NCBI RefSeq assembly: GCF_043555835.1
Contig: NZ_JBIGHV010000008.1
Coordinates: 62,001-126,000 of the forward strand
Direction of reading: 5' to 3'
Origin: Pelomonas parva
GTDB lineage: Bacteria > Pseudomonadota > Gammaproteobacteria > Burkholderiales > Burkholderiaceae_C
Length of the DNA: 64,000 nt
The position numbers were made by a program, and so were the translations under genes. Of the stretch, positions 25,998-34,548 are shown piece by piece. Under the pieces are notes generated by a model. The model made no database searches, was not told the DNA's origin, and was given only the letters and a program-made list of their open reading frames with translations. Position 1 is the first letter of the stretch; each line of letters opens with the position of its first letter.

Positions 25998-27344
25998 TTA
26001 GGCAGTCGCATTGAAGCAGTCGCCCAAGGCGGAGACCAGCGTGTCGATCTGCGCCTCGGTGCTGATGAAGGGCGGCGCGAGCTGGATGGTGTCGCCGCCG
26101 TAGCGCACGTAGAAGCCCTTGGCATACATGGCCATCGCGATGTCGAAGGGGCGCTTGGCCGGCTCGCCGGGCAGCGGCGTGACGGTGATGCCGGCGGCCA
26201 GGCCGTAGTTGCGGATGTCGGCGACGTGTTTGGCCGTGCGCAAGCCATGCACCGCCGCTTCGAGCTTGGGCGCCAGCGCCTTGACGCGCTCCAGCGCATG
26301 GTCGCTCTCCAGCAGGTCCAGCGACGCGATGCCCGCCGCGCAGGCGACCGGGTGGGCCGAGTAGGTGTAGCCGTGCGGGAACTCCAGCATGTAGTCGGGC
26401 CCGCCCTGGGCCATGAAGGCGTCGTGGATCTCCTGCTTCGCGACGACCACGCCCAGCGGCTGCACGCCGTTGGTGATCTGCTTGGCGGCGTTCAGGATGT
26501 CGGGCGTCACGCCGAAGGCCTCGGCACCGGTCCACGCACCGGCGCGGCCGAAGCCGGTGATGACCTCGTCGAAGATCAGCAGGATGTTGTGCGCGGTGCA
26601 GATCTCGCGCAGCCGCTGCAGATAGCCCACCGGCGGGATGACGACGCCGGCCGAGCCCGAGAACGGCTCGACGATGACGGCGGCGATGTTGCTGGCGTCG
26701 TGCAGCGCGATCAGCTGCAGCAGCTCGTCCGCCAGCGCGGCACCCATGGGCCCCTCCTGCGGCGGCATGCCCTTGAAGAAGCTGCCGTTGGGCGGCTGGG
26801 TGTGCGGCAGGTGGTCGGCCTCCACACCCTGGCCGAAGTGCTTGCGGTTGCCCACCATGCCGCCGACCGAGATGCCGCCGAAGTTGACGCCGTGATAGCC
26901 CTTGGCGCGGCCGATCAGCCGCGTCTTGGTGGCCTGGCCCTTCACGCGCCAGTAGGCCCGGGCCATCTTCAGCGCCGTGTCGGCCGACTCCGAACCCGAG
27001 CCGGTGAAGAACACACGGTTCAGGCCGGTCGGCATCTTCTCGACGATCTTGTTGGCCAGCTCGAACGACAGCGGGTGGCCGAACTGGAAGGCGGGCGAGT
27101 AGTCCAGCTCTCGCACCTGGCGGCTGACGGCGTCGACGATCTCGGTGCGCGCATGGCCCAGGCCCGTGCACCACAGGCCCGACAGGCCGTCGAAGATCTG
27201 CCGGCCTTCGTCGGTGCGGTAGTAGGCGCCGGCCGCGCCGGTCAGCACGCGCGGGTTGGCCTTGAACTGGCGGTTGCCGGTGAAGGGCATCCAGTGGGCG
27301 TCCATCCAGCCTGCGGGTCGGTCTTGGTCTGCGGTGAGCGTCAT
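25998..27344 (-). CDS. Omega-amino acid (beta-alanine):pyruvate aminotransferase
   Basis: The 448-residue fold-type I, class III PLP aminotransferase has MDAHWMPFTGNRQFKANPR at the N-terminus, TGSGSESADTALKMARAY for phosphate binding, Asp259 in LLIFDEVITGFGR and the PLP lysine Lys288 in LNAAKQITNG. The N-terminal wording matches the beta-alanine:pyruvate transaminases of Pseudomonas (OapT/Bap type). It moves the amino group of beta-alanine or related omega-amino acids to pyruvate, making malonate semialdehyde for the MmsA encoded next. A LysR gene is divergent with about 70 bp between starts and is its probable regulator. Confidence 0.92.
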   Translation of the reverse strand: MTLTADQDRPAGWMDAHWMPFTGNRQFKANPRVLTGAAGAYYRTDEGRQIFDGLSGLWCTGLGHARTEIVDAVSRQVRELDYSPAFQFGHPLSFELANKIVEKMPTGLNRVFFTGSGSESADTALKMARAYWRVKGQATKTRLIGRAKGYHGVNFGGISVGGMVGNRKHFGQGVEADHLPHTQPPNGSFFKGMPPQEGPMGAALADELLQLIALHDASNIAAVIVEPFSGSAGVVIPPVGYLQRLREICTAHNILLIFDEVITGFGRAGAWTGAEAFGVTPDILNAAKQITNGVQPLGVVVAKQEIHDAFMAQGGPDYMLEFPHGYTYSAHPVACAAGIASLDLLESDHALERVKALAPKLEAAVHGLRTAKHVADIRNYGLAAGITVTPLPGEPAKRPFDIAMAMYAKGFYVRYGGDTIQLAPPFISTEAQIDTLVSALGDCFNATA

Positions 27345-27415
27345 GGCGTCTCGTGCGAGTGGTTTGCGCCGGCATCCTGCCCAAGCCGATGCTTGTAGAA
27401 AATGCCCACATCTCG

Positions 27416-28360
27416 ATGTCTACTTGCCTGCTGATGAAACCAAAGACAGCGAACCTCCCTGGCCAGATCGCCGACGTGGACCTGCGCCTGCTGCGCGTCT
27501 TCAAGGCGGTCGTCGAATGCGGCGGCATGGCGGCGGCGGAGCTGGAGCTCAACGTCGGCATGCCCACCATCAGCCGGCAGATCAAGGACCTGGAGGAACG
27601 CCTGGGCCTGGTGCTGTGCCGCCGCGGCCGCGCTGGCTTTGCGTTGACCGCCGAGGGCGCCGGGCTGTATGCGGCGGCGCTGCAATTGTTGGCCGCCACC
27701 ACCGACTTCCGCGCCCGGCTGGAGGAGATCCACCAGCAGATCGGCGGCGACCTGCACCTGGCGCTGTTCGAGAAGACCGCCAGCAACCCTGCCTGCCACA
27801 TCGCCCGCGCGCTGGCGCAGTTCCACGAGGCCGCGCCGGGCGTGAAGCTGCACATCCACGTCGGCACCATCACCGACATCGAGCAGGGCGTGCTGTCGGG
27901 CCAGTTCCAGGTGGGCGTGATCCCCGAGCACCGGCGCTCGGACAGCCTGGCCTACCGGCCGCTGTTCGGCGAGCAGATGCACCTCTACGCCGGCCAGGGG
28001 CACCCCTGGTTTGCAGCCGACCACCGCTGGCGCTGGGCCGACCTGCGGCGCCAGCCACTGGCTGGCCTGGGCTACCACTCGCCCAACCTCGTGCTGACGC
28101 ACCGCCGCAAGCTGGAGCGGGCGGCCACCGCGTCGGACCAGGAAGGCGTGGCCACGCTGATCCTGACCGGCGGCTTCGTCGGCTTCCTGCCGGACCACTA
28201 CGCCCAGCCCTTTGTCGACGCGGGCCGCATGCGCGCCGTGTCGGTCGATGAGTTGAGTTATGACTGCAGCTTTGCCTGCATCCATCGCCGCGACCCTGCG
28301 CCCACCCGCGCCGCGTCGACGCTGGTGCAGGCGCTGGAAGCCGCGCACGCGGCGGGCTGA
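27416..28360 (+). CDS. LysR-family regulator next to the omega-amino acid catabolic pair
   Basis: The protein of about 314 residues has an HTH in its first 80 residues (DVDLRLLRVFKAVVECGGM, then NVGMPTISRQIKDLEERLG) and a LysR effector domain (from about 110: GGDLHLALFEKTASNPACH). ATG 27416 (MSTCLLMKPKTANLPG) or ATG 27434 (MKPKTANLPG) may be the start; neither has a strong ribosome site. It is divergent from the beta-alanine:pyruvate aminotransferase/mmsA operon and probably activates it in response to an omega-amino acid. Its 3' end nearly touches the convergent MarR gene. Confidence 0.9.
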   Translation: MSTCLLMKPKTANLPGQIADVDLRLLRVFKAVVECGGMAAAELELNVGMPTISRQIKDLEERLGLVLCRRGRAGFALTAEGAGLYAAALQLLAATTDFRARLEEIHQQIGGDLHLALFEKTASNPACHIARALAQFHEAAPGVKLHIHVGTITDIEQGVLSGQFQVGVIPEHRRSDSLAYRPLFGEQMHLYAGQGHPWFAADHRWRWADLRRQPLAGLGYHSPNLVLTHRRKLERAATASDQEGVATLILTGGFVGFLPDHYAQPFVDAGRMRAVSVDELSYDCSFACIHRRDPAPTRAASTLVQALEAAHAAG

Positions 28361-28363
28361 GGG

Positions 28364-28837
28364 CTACTCGCCTGCGCCCTGCTCCAGGTTCTCGCGCAGC
28401 TTGCCCAGCAGCGCCAGCAGCTGTCGGCACTCCGCCTCGTCCAGCCCGCTGACGGCCTGCGCCGAGACCCGCTGCGCCTGCTTGCGCACCTGCTGCTGCA
28501 AGGCCTTGCCCTCGGCGCTGACCTGCAGGCGCACGCTGCGCTTGTCGGCCGCGTCGGCGCCGGCCTCCAGCAGGCCGCGCTCGCGCAGGCCCGCGATCAG
28601 CCGCGCCACCTGGCCCTTGTCGCGCCCCGCGTGCTGGACCAGCTCGCTCTGCGTCGCGCCCGGCCGGGCGGCGAAGAAGCCCAGCGCCTTGGCCTCCATG
28701 TGGCTGAGGTCATGCGCCGCTTCCTTCAGCGCCTGGAACTGCAGCGAGCGGAAGCGGTGCATGACAGCGTGGACGCTTTCCACGACTTCGTCGGCCAGGC
28801 TGGATTTATGGTTGACAGTATCAACTTGTTTGCGCAT
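28364..28837 (-). CDS. MarR-family transcriptional regulator
   Basis: The protein of about 157 residues starts around MRKQVDTVNHKSSLADEVVE. A winged helix-turn-helix covers the middle (LSHMEAKALGFFAARPGATQ, SELVQHAGRDKGQVARLIAG, then the wing LLEAGADAADKRSVRLQVS), and helices at both ends form the dimer interface. MarR proteins are usually repressors released by phenolic or oxidative ligands. Earlier ATGs at 28849 and 28864 are possible, but 28837 fits the family length. It is divergent from a siderophore-interacting reductase gene, and two 15-bp dyads lie across the intergenic region and its own first codons, so it probably represses both genes. Confidence 0.88.
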   Translation of the reverse strand: MRKQVDTVNHKSSLADEVVESVHAVMHRFRSLQFQALKEAAHDLSHMEAKALGFFAARPGATQSELVQHAGRDKGQVARLIAGLRERGLLEAGADAADKRSVRLQVSAEGKALQQQVRKQAQRVSAQAVSGLDEAECRQLLALLGKLRENLEQGAGE

Positions 28838-28856
28838 GATGGATGACATTATCAAC
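28811..28856 (+). promoter_or_regulatory. Promoter of the SIP gene with two MarR-type operators
   Basis: GTTGACAGTATCAAC (28811-28825) and GATGACATTATCAAC (28842-28856) are near-identical 15-bp dyads 31 bp apart (three helical turns). Embedded on the plus strand is a good sigma-70 promoter: TTGACA (28812-28817), 17 bp, CATGAT (28835-28840). The first operator covers the -35 box and the second the start point, the geometry of a repressor. The binding protein is inferred to be the adjacent MarR. Confidence 0.62.
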
Positions 28857-28858
28857 CA

Positions 28859-29596
28859 ATGCATCAATCCATGTCAGACCTTGCAACCGCCCCCGCCCGC
28901 CGCATCCAGCGCATCCGCCATGAACTGCAACGCCGCGACCTCGAAGTCACGCGCGTCGAGCAGCTCAGCCCCAACTTCGTCGCCGTCACGCTCCACGGCG
29001 AATCACTGGCCAGCTTCCGCTCCGATTCCTTTGATGACCATGTGAAGCTGTTCTTCGGCGACGACGCCAAGCGCGACTACACGCCGCGCAGCTTCGACAC
29101 GGATCGTCGTGAACTGACCCTGGAGTTCGCGCTGCACGGCAGCGGCGCCGCCTCTGACTGGGCGCGACAGGCGGCGGTCGGCCAGCGCCTCGCCGTCGCC
29201 GGCCCGCGCGGCTCCATGGTCATCCCAACCGACTACGACTGGCACCTGCTCATCGGCGACGACTCCGCGCTGCCCGCCGTGCATCGCCGCCTGGAAGAGT
29301 TGCAGCCCGAGGCGCACGTCATCGTGCTGCTGCAGGTCGGCGACGCTGCGGACCGTCGGCCTTTGCCTGCTCACGCGCAAGTGCAATGGGTGGCAACACC
29401 CGAGGAACTGCAGGCCGCCGTCGCCGCCTTGGCGCTGCCCGACGGCGAAGGCTTTGCCTGGGCTGCTGGCGAGGCGTCGGCGATGGCCGCCCTGCGCCCG
29501 CTGCTGGTGGCCAAGGGCCTGCCCAAGGAGGCGCTGAAGGTGGCGGCCTACTGGAAGGCCGGCGCAGCGGCTTTCCACGAGACGATCGACACCTGA
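28859..29596 (+). CDS. Siderophore-interacting protein (FAD/NAD(P)H ferric reductase)
   Basis: The 245-residue protein is of the SIP/ViuB family. An FAD-binding beta-barrel (about 20-125) includes DHVKLFFGDD and DYTPRSFD, a variant of the RxYS/T flavin motif. It is followed by HGSGAASDWARQAAVGQRL and AGPRGS, then an NAD(P)H domain (LLIGDDSALPAVHRRLEEL, AAGEASAMAALRPLL). Such enzymes reduce ferric siderophores in the cytoplasm to release iron. The start may be ATG 28859 or ATG 28871 (MSDLATAP); neither has a clear ribosome site because the promoter is so close. A divergent MarR gene and paired operators suggest it is not under Fur alone. No transporter gene accompanies it. Confidence 0.88.
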   Translation: MHQSMSDLATAPARRIQRIRHELQRRDLEVTRVEQLSPNFVAVTLHGESLASFRSDSFDDHVKLFFGDDAKRDYTPRSFDTDRRELTLEFALHGSGAASDWARQAAVGQRLAVAGPRGSMVIPTDYDWHLLIGDDSALPAVHRRLEELQPEAHVIVLLQVGDAADRRPLPAHAQVQWVATPEELQAAVAALALPDGEGFAWAAGEASAMAALRPLLVAKGLPKEALKVAAYWKAGAAAFHETIDT

Positions 29597-29687
29597 TGCC
29601 GGCGGCTCGAATCCTCTCGGCCTGAGCCGGTCTTCCCTGCGGGACGAAGCGCCTCTCACCGCCCTGCGGCACTGCTGAATCCGTCAC

Positions 29688-29710
29688 GCAAGCCCGGCAA
29701 ACCGGCTTGC
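29688..29710 (+). terminator. GC-rich hairpin after the SIP gene
   Basis: GCAAG-c-CCGG-CAAA-CCGG-CTTGC forms a nine-pair stem with one bulged C and a CAAA loop, about 90 bp after the SIP stop and 70 bp before pilB. There is no T-tract after it, so it may be a Rho-assisted stop or a REP-like hairpin rather than a true intrinsic terminator. Confidence 0.35.
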
Positions 29711-29777
29711 TGGGTAATAGTGCCGCCACTGGCACAATCGTCGGACTTCAGGTCTTCGCGTCGCCGACGTCATCGCA

Positions 29778-31499
29778 GTGGAAACCACGCTCGCCGAGCC
29801 GCTTCAGTCCGCCCTGTCCGGGGTTGCGCGCATGCTCGTGCATGCCGGCAAGCTGCAGGCCAAGGCCGCCGAGGATCTCGTCAAGCAGGCGCGCGAAAAG
29901 AAGATCAGCTTCGTCAACGCCGTGATCGCCAGCGGCCAGGTATCGCCTGCAGACCTGGCGCACACGCTCTCAAGTGCGCTTGCGCTGCCGCTGCTGGATC
30001 TGGCGGCGATGGACCCGCAGCGCATGCCGCAGAACGTCATCGACGGCAAGCTGGCCCAGCAATACCAGGTGGTGGCGCTGTCGCGGCGCGGCAATCGCCT
30101 GTTCGTCGGCGGCGCGGACCCGACCGACCTGGAGGTCATCGAGCGCATCAAGTTCGCGACGCAGCTGCAGCCCGAGTGGGTCATCGTCGAGCACGACAAG
30201 CTGGCCAAGATGCTGACGAATGTCGGCGTCAGTGCGACGGAGTCGTTGGAGTCCATCGCCGGCGGCGACTTCGACTTCGACATCGCCGAGGACGACGCAG
30301 CACCGCAGCAGGAGGCGGCGGAGCTGGCCGATGTCGAGGACGCGCCGGTCGTGCGCTTCCTGCAGAAGATGCTGGTGGATGCCATCAACCTGCGCGCCTC
30401 GGACCTTCACTTCGAGCCCTACGAGTACCACTACCGCGTGCGCTTCCGCGTCGACGGCGAGTTGCGCGAGATCACGCAGCCGCCCATCGCCATCAAGGAC
30501 AAGCTGGCCTCGCGCATCAAGGTGATCTCGCGCCTGGACATCGCCGAGAAGCGCGTGCCCCAGGACGGGCGCATGAAGCTGAAGTTCGGCGCCAAGTCCA
30601 TCGACTTCCGCGTCAGCACGCTGCCCACGCTGTTCGGCGAGAAGATCGTCATCCGTATTCTGGACTCGTCCTCAGCCAAGCTGGGCATCGAGGCGCTGGG
30701 TTACGAGAAGATCGAGAAGGAGCGCCTGCTCGCCTGCATCTACCGCCCCTATGGCATGGTGCTGGTGACCGGCCCGACGGGCTCCGGCAAGACGGTGTCG
30801 CTCTACACCTGCCTGAACATCCTGAACCAGCCGGGCGTCAACATCTCGACCGTCGAGGACCCCGCGGAAATCAACCTGCCGGGCATCAACCAGGTCAACG
30901 TCAACGACAAGGCCGGCCTGAACTTCTCTGCGGCGCTGAAGTCCTTCCTTCGGCAAGACCCGGACATCATCATGGTCGGCGAGATCCGCGACCTGGAGAC
31001 GGCCGACATCGCGATCAAGGCCGCGCAGACCGGCCACATGGTCATGTCGACGCTGCACACCAATGACGCACCCAAGACGCTGACGCGCCTGCTGAACATG
31101 GGCGTGGCGCCGTTCAACATCGCTTCCAGCGTGCTGTTGATCACGGCCCAACGCCTGGTGCGACGCCTGTGCGAGAACTGCAAGCAGCCGGCCGAGTACC
31201 CTCGCGAAGCCATGTTGAAGGCCGGGTTCCTCGAAGAAGAATTCGACGGCAGTTGGAAGCCCTTCCGTGCGGTCGGCTGCAACAACTGCACGAACGGTTA
31301 CAGGGGCCGCGTCGGCCTTTACCAAGTGATGCCCATCACCGAAGCCATCCAACGCATCATCCTCGCGGAGGGCACGGCCATGGACATCGCGGACCAGGCC
31401 AGGAAAGAGGGCGTGCGTGACTTGCGTCAGTCGGGCCTCGTCAAGGTCCGGCTCGGTGTCACGACGCTTGAAGAAGTCCTGGCCGCCACCAACGAATAA
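29778..31499 (+). CDS. pilB: Type IV pilus assembly ATPase PilB
   Basis: The 573-residue hexameric extension ATPase starts at GTG 29778. An MshE/GspE N-terminal domain (about 20-150) is followed by the ATPase core with Walker A GPTGSGKT (332-339), Asp box, Walker B around DPDIIMVGEIRD and His box TGHMVMSTLHTND. A four-cysteine zinc site follows (CENCKQPAEYP ... CNNC). It powers pilus polymerisation at the inner membrane. The next two genes are pilC and pilD, the usual pilus assembly cluster. The GTG start is the only one giving the normal N-terminus. Confidence 0.96.
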   Translation: METTLAEPLQSALSGVARMLVHAGKLQAKAAEDLVKQAREKKISFVNAVIASGQVSPADLAHTLSSALALPLLDLAAMDPQRMPQNVIDGKLAQQYQVVALSRRGNRLFVGGADPTDLEVIERIKFATQLQPEWVIVEHDKLAKMLTNVGVSATESLESIAGGDFDFDIAEDDAAPQQEAAELADVEDAPVVRFLQKMLVDAINLRASDLHFEPYEYHYRVRFRVDGELREITQPPIAIKDKLASRIKVISRLDIAEKRVPQDGRMKLKFGAKSIDFRVSTLPTLFGEKIVIRILDSSSAKLGIEALGYEKIEKERLLACIYRPYGMVLVTGPTGSGKTVSLYTCLNILNQPGVNISTVEDPAEINLPGINQVNVNDKAGLNFSAALKSFLRQDPDIIMVGEIRDLETADIAIKAAQTGHMVMSTLHTNDAPKTLTRLLNMGVAPFNIASSVLLITAQRLVRRLCENCKQPAEYPREAMLKAGFLEEEFDGSWKPFRAVGCNNCTNGYRGRVGLYQVMPITEAIQRIILAEGTAMDIADQARKEGVRDLRQSGLVKVRLGVTTLEEVLAATNE

Positions 31500-31517
31500 A
31501 TCAGCTCAGGAGAGCGC

Positions 31518-32741
31518 ATGGCCACTGCAACCGCAGCAGCAAAAGGCGTCAAGGACTTCGTCTTCGAGTGGGAGGGCAAGGACCGCAACGGCAAGATCGT
31601 CAAGGGCGAACTGCGCGCCGGTGGCGAAGCCATGGTCAGCGCCACGCTGCGCCGCCAGGGCATCCTCGTCAACAAGGTCAAGAAGCGCCGCACCAGCGGC
31701 GGCACGTCCATCAAGCAGAAGGACATCGCCGTCTTCACGCGCCAGCTCGCCACGATGATGCGCGCCGGCGTGCCCCTGCTGCAGGCCTTCGACATCGTCG
31801 CCCGCGGCGCAACCAACCCGCGCCTGACCCGGCTGCTCAACGACATCCGCCAGGACGTGGAGACCGGCACCAGCCTGTCCGCCGCCTTCCGCAAGCACCC
31901 GATGTACTTCGACGCGCTGTACTGCAACCTCGTCGAGGCCGGCGAGACGGGCGGCATTCTTGAGGCCTTGCTGGACCGCCTGGCCATCTACCAGGAGAAG
32001 ACCGTCGCGCTGAAGAACAAGATCAAGTCGGCGCTGACCTACCCGATCGCCGTGCTGGTCGTGGCCTTCATCGTCGTCGCGGTCATCATGATCTTCGTCA
32101 TCCCGGCCTTCAAGGACGTGTTCACGTCCTTCGGCGCCGACCTGCCCGCACCGACGCTGATCGTCATCGCGATGTCTGAGTTCTTCGTCAGCTACTGGTG
32201 GGCCATCTTCGGCGGCATCGGCGGCGGCCTGTACTTCTTCATCCAGAGCTGGAAGCGCTCGGAAAAGATGCAGAAGCGCATGGACCGCATCCTGCTGAAG
32301 ATCCCCGTGTTCGGCGACCTGCTCTACAAGTCGGCCGTGGCGCGTTGGACGCGCACGCTGTCGACGATGTTCGCGGCGGGCGTGCCGCTGGTCGAGGCGC
32401 TGGACTCCGTCGGCGGCGCCTCGGGCAACGCGGTCTTCCAGGAGGCCACCGAACAGATCCAGCGCGACGTCTCCACCGGCTCCGCGCTGACGACGTCGAT
32501 GCAGACGACCGGCATCTTCCCGACCATGGTGTTGCAGATGTCCTCCATCGGCGAGGAGTCCGGCTCGCTGGACCACATGCTGGCCAAGGCCGCCGAGTTC
32601 TACGAGGACGAGGTGGACGAGGCCGTGAAGGCGCTGTCCAGCCTGATGGAGCCCTTCATCATCGTCATCCTCGGTACCTTGATCGGCGGCATCGTCGTGT
32701 CCATGTACCTGCCCATCTTCAAGATCGGCACGGTCGTCTGA
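31518..32741 (+). CDS. pilC: Type IV pilus inner-membrane platform protein PilC
   Basis: The 407-residue GspF/PilC protein has two cytoplasmic T2SSF domains (about 75-195 and 275-400) and three membrane segments (IAVLVVAFIVVAVIMIFVIP; YWWAIFGGIGGGLYFFI; FIIVILGTLIGGIVVSMYLP). The family signature YPIAVLVVAFIVVAVIMIFV and the conserved GEESGSLDHML are present. It links the PilB motor to the growing pilus. Start ATG 31518 has a strong AGGAGA ribosome site, 18 bp after the pilB stop. Confidence 0.96.
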   Translation: MATATAAAKGVKDFVFEWEGKDRNGKIVKGELRAGGEAMVSATLRRQGILVNKVKKRRTSGGTSIKQKDIAVFTRQLATMMRAGVPLLQAFDIVARGATNPRLTRLLNDIRQDVETGTSLSAAFRKHPMYFDALYCNLVEAGETGGILEALLDRLAIYQEKTVALKNKIKSALTYPIAVLVVAFIVVAVIMIFVIPAFKDVFTSFGADLPAPTLIVIAMSEFFVSYWWAIFGGIGGGLYFFIQSWKRSEKMQKRMDRILLKIPVFGDLLYKSAVARWTRTLSTMFAAGVPLVEALDSVGGASGNAVFQEATEQIQRDVSTGSALTTSMQTTGIFPTMVLQMSSIGEESGSLDHMLAKAAEFYEDEVDEAVKALSSLMEPFIIVILGTLIGGIVVSMYLPIFKIGTVV

Positions 32742-32811
32742 GCGACCGCGGCAGGACGCCGAACGCGGGCGGCCTGCCGCCCGCATCCCTTCACCCGTTG
32801 CCCGTCCCTCC

Positions 32812-33753
32812 ATGCCTCTCGCCTCCATCGACTGGTCTCTCTGGCTCTCGCCCTGGTTGCTGGGCCTCTTCGGCCTGTGCATCGGCAGCTTCCTGAACGT
32901 CGTCATCCACCGCCTGCCGCTGATGCTGGAGCGGGAGTGGCTGCATGACGCCGCCGCCCAGCTGATCGACCCAGCCGTCATGACGCGCGTCGCCGGCGTG
33001 CCCCGGGCCGAGACCGACAAGCTGGCCAAGGCCGTCGATGCCTACGGCACCAAGATCGAGGAACTGCCGCCGCTGGGCATCGCAACACCGCGTTCGCGCT
33101 GCCCACACTGCGGCCACCAGCTGCGCTGGCACGAGAACCTGCCGCTCGTCGGCTGGCTGCGCCTGGGCGGCAAGTGCGCGGCCTGCAAGGCGCCGATCTC
33201 CAAGCGCTATCCCGTCATCGAGGTCGCGACCGGGCTGGCCTTCGCGGCGCTGTCCTGGCGCTTCGGCGCACAGCCGACGACGCTGCTGTGGTGCGGCTTC
33301 GTCGCCGCGCTGATTGCGCTGGCGATGATCGACTGGGACACCACGCTGCTGCCCGACGTCATCAACCAGCCGCTGCTGTGGGCCGGGCTGCTGGCTGCGC
33401 TGCTGGGCTGGACGCCGGTCTCGCTGGAGAACGCTGTCATCGGCGCCGTGGCCGGCTATCTGTCGCTGTGGTCCATCGCCGGGCTGTACGCCAAGCTGCG
33501 CGGCCAGATCGGCATGGCGCCGGGCGACTTCAAGCTGCTGGCGGCCCTGGGCGCCTGGCTGGGCTGGCAGATGCTGCTGCCGGTCGTGCTGGGAGCCTCG
33601 GCGGTGGGCGCCGTCGTGGGCCTGCTGATGAAGCTGACGGCCAGCCTGCGCGAGGGCCGCTACGTGCCCTTCGGCCCCTTCCTGGCCGGCGGCGGCCTGG
33701 TCGTGCTGTTCGCGGGCAGCCAGACGGTGCTGGGCTGGCTGGGCTGGGCCTGA
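32812..33753 (+). CDS. pilD: Prepilin peptidase / N-methyltransferase PilD
   Basis: The 313-residue membrane aspartyl protease of family A24 has GSFLNVVIHRLP near residue 25 and a cytoplasmic zinc domain with two CxxC pairs (CPHCGH and CAACKAP) that belongs to the methyltransferase part. The catalytic aspartates are in MIDWDTTLLPD and MAPGDFK. Seven to eight hydrophobic segments follow the pattern of the family. It cleaves the leader of the pilins and minor pilins encoded at 45380-48603 and methylates their new N-terminal residue. It completes the pilBCD set. Confidence 0.95.
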   Translation: MPLASIDWSLWLSPWLLGLFGLCIGSFLNVVIHRLPLMLEREWLHDAAAQLIDPAVMTRVAGVPRAETDKLAKAVDAYGTKIEELPPLGIATPRSRCPHCGHQLRWHENLPLVGWLRLGGKCAACKAPISKRYPVIEVATGLAFAALSWRFGAQPTTLLWCGFVAALIALAMIDWDTTLLPDVINQPLLWAGLLAALLGWTPVSLENAVIGAVAGYLSLWSIAGLYAKLRGQIGMAPGDFKLLAALGAWLGWQMLLPVVLGASAVGAVVGLLMKLTASLREGRYVPFGPFLAGGGLVVLFAGSQTVLGWLGWA

Positions 33754-33768
33754 CCGCATGCACAACAA

Positions 33769-34374
33769 ATGAGGATTGGCCTGACCGGCGGCATCGGCTC
33801 GGGCAAGAGCACGGTCGCCGGCTTCCTGCGCGAAGCGGGCGCGGCCATCGTCGACACGGATGCCATCTCGCGCGCGTTGACGCTGGCTGGCGGCGCAGCC
33901 ATGCCGGCCATCGCGCAGGAATTCGGCGCGGACTTCGTGACCACCGACGGCGCGCTGGACCGCGAGCGCATGCGCGCCCTCGCCTTCTCCGACGCGGCGG
34001 CCAAGCGCAGGCTGGAGGCCATCCTGCATCCGCTCATCACCGCCGGGGCCCTCGCGCAGGCGGACGCGGCCACCGCGCCGCTGATCGTCTTCGACGTGCC
34101 GCTGCTGGTGGAATCCGGCCGCTGGCGGTCACGCGTCGCGCGCGTGCTCGTTGTCGACTGCTCCGCCGCGACGCAGATCGAGCGTGTGCTGCAGCGGCCA
34201 GGCTGGACACGGGAGGGCGTCGAAGGCGTCCTCGCTGCCCAGGCGACGCGCGAGGCGCGCCGCGCCGCCGCCGACGCCGTGTTGCTGAACGACGGCATAC
34301 CACTGGACACGCTCAGAAACGAGGTCAGGAGCCTGGCCGCCCGCTGGGGCTGTGAAACAATCACGCAGCCCTGA
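33769..34374 (+). CDS. coaE: Dephospho-CoA kinase
   Basis: The 201-residue P-loop kinase starts MRIGLTGGIGSGKSTVAGFL with Walker A GGIGSGKS (7-14), then the substrate-binding IVDTDAISRAL, the lid and VFDVPLLVESGRW. It adds the 3'-phosphate that completes coenzyme A. Its ATG lies 15 bp after the pilD stop, and the pilD-coaE-zapD-yacG order is common in Beta- and Gammaproteobacteria. The stop codon touches a 159-bp inverted-repeat element. Confidence 0.96.
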   Translation: MRIGLTGGIGSGKSTVAGFLREAGAAIVDTDAISRALTLAGGAAMPAIAQEFGADFVTTDGALDRERMRALAFSDAAAKRRLEAILHPLITAGALAQADAATAPLIVFDVPLLVESGRWRSRVARVLVVDCSAATQIERVLQRPGWTREGVEGVLAAQATREARRAAADAVLLNDGIPLDTLRNEVRSLAARWGCETITQP

Positions 34375-34532
34375 GAGGGTGAGAGCTTGTCATCCATGCC
34401 CGCCTTGCCCGCCAAAACACCCTCGCCCGTCGTTGCAAATGCTCGCCATAGCTCGCTATGGCTGCGATTTGCGCCTAGTTCGAGGGCGTTTTGACGCGCC
34501 TTTCGGGCACGTCTGAAAAACTCTCACCCTCT
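34374..34532. repeat. 159-bp imperfect inverted-repeat element between coaE and zapD
   Basis: Three nested pairs of arms fold onto each other. The outer pair is AGAGGGTGAGAG (34374-34385) with CTCTCACCCTCT (34521-34532), a perfect 12 bp. The middle pair is CAAAACACCCTCG (34413-34425) with CGAGGGCGTTTTG (34481-34493), 12 of 13. The inner pair is GCCATAGC (34445-34452) with GCTATGGC (34455-34462), flanked by GCAAAT/ATTTGC. The result is one long cruciform or RNA hairpin. It may be a dispersed MITE- or BIME-like element, or a structured leader of zapD. Confidence 0.75.
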
Positions 34533-34548
34533 GACTGAACTCCCCGCC

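Noticed and set aside
29730..29744. TGGCAC upstream of pilB as a sigma-54 promoter
   Set aside because: The -24 element is present, but the expected TTGC at -12 is absent (TCGG instead), so I do not call it.
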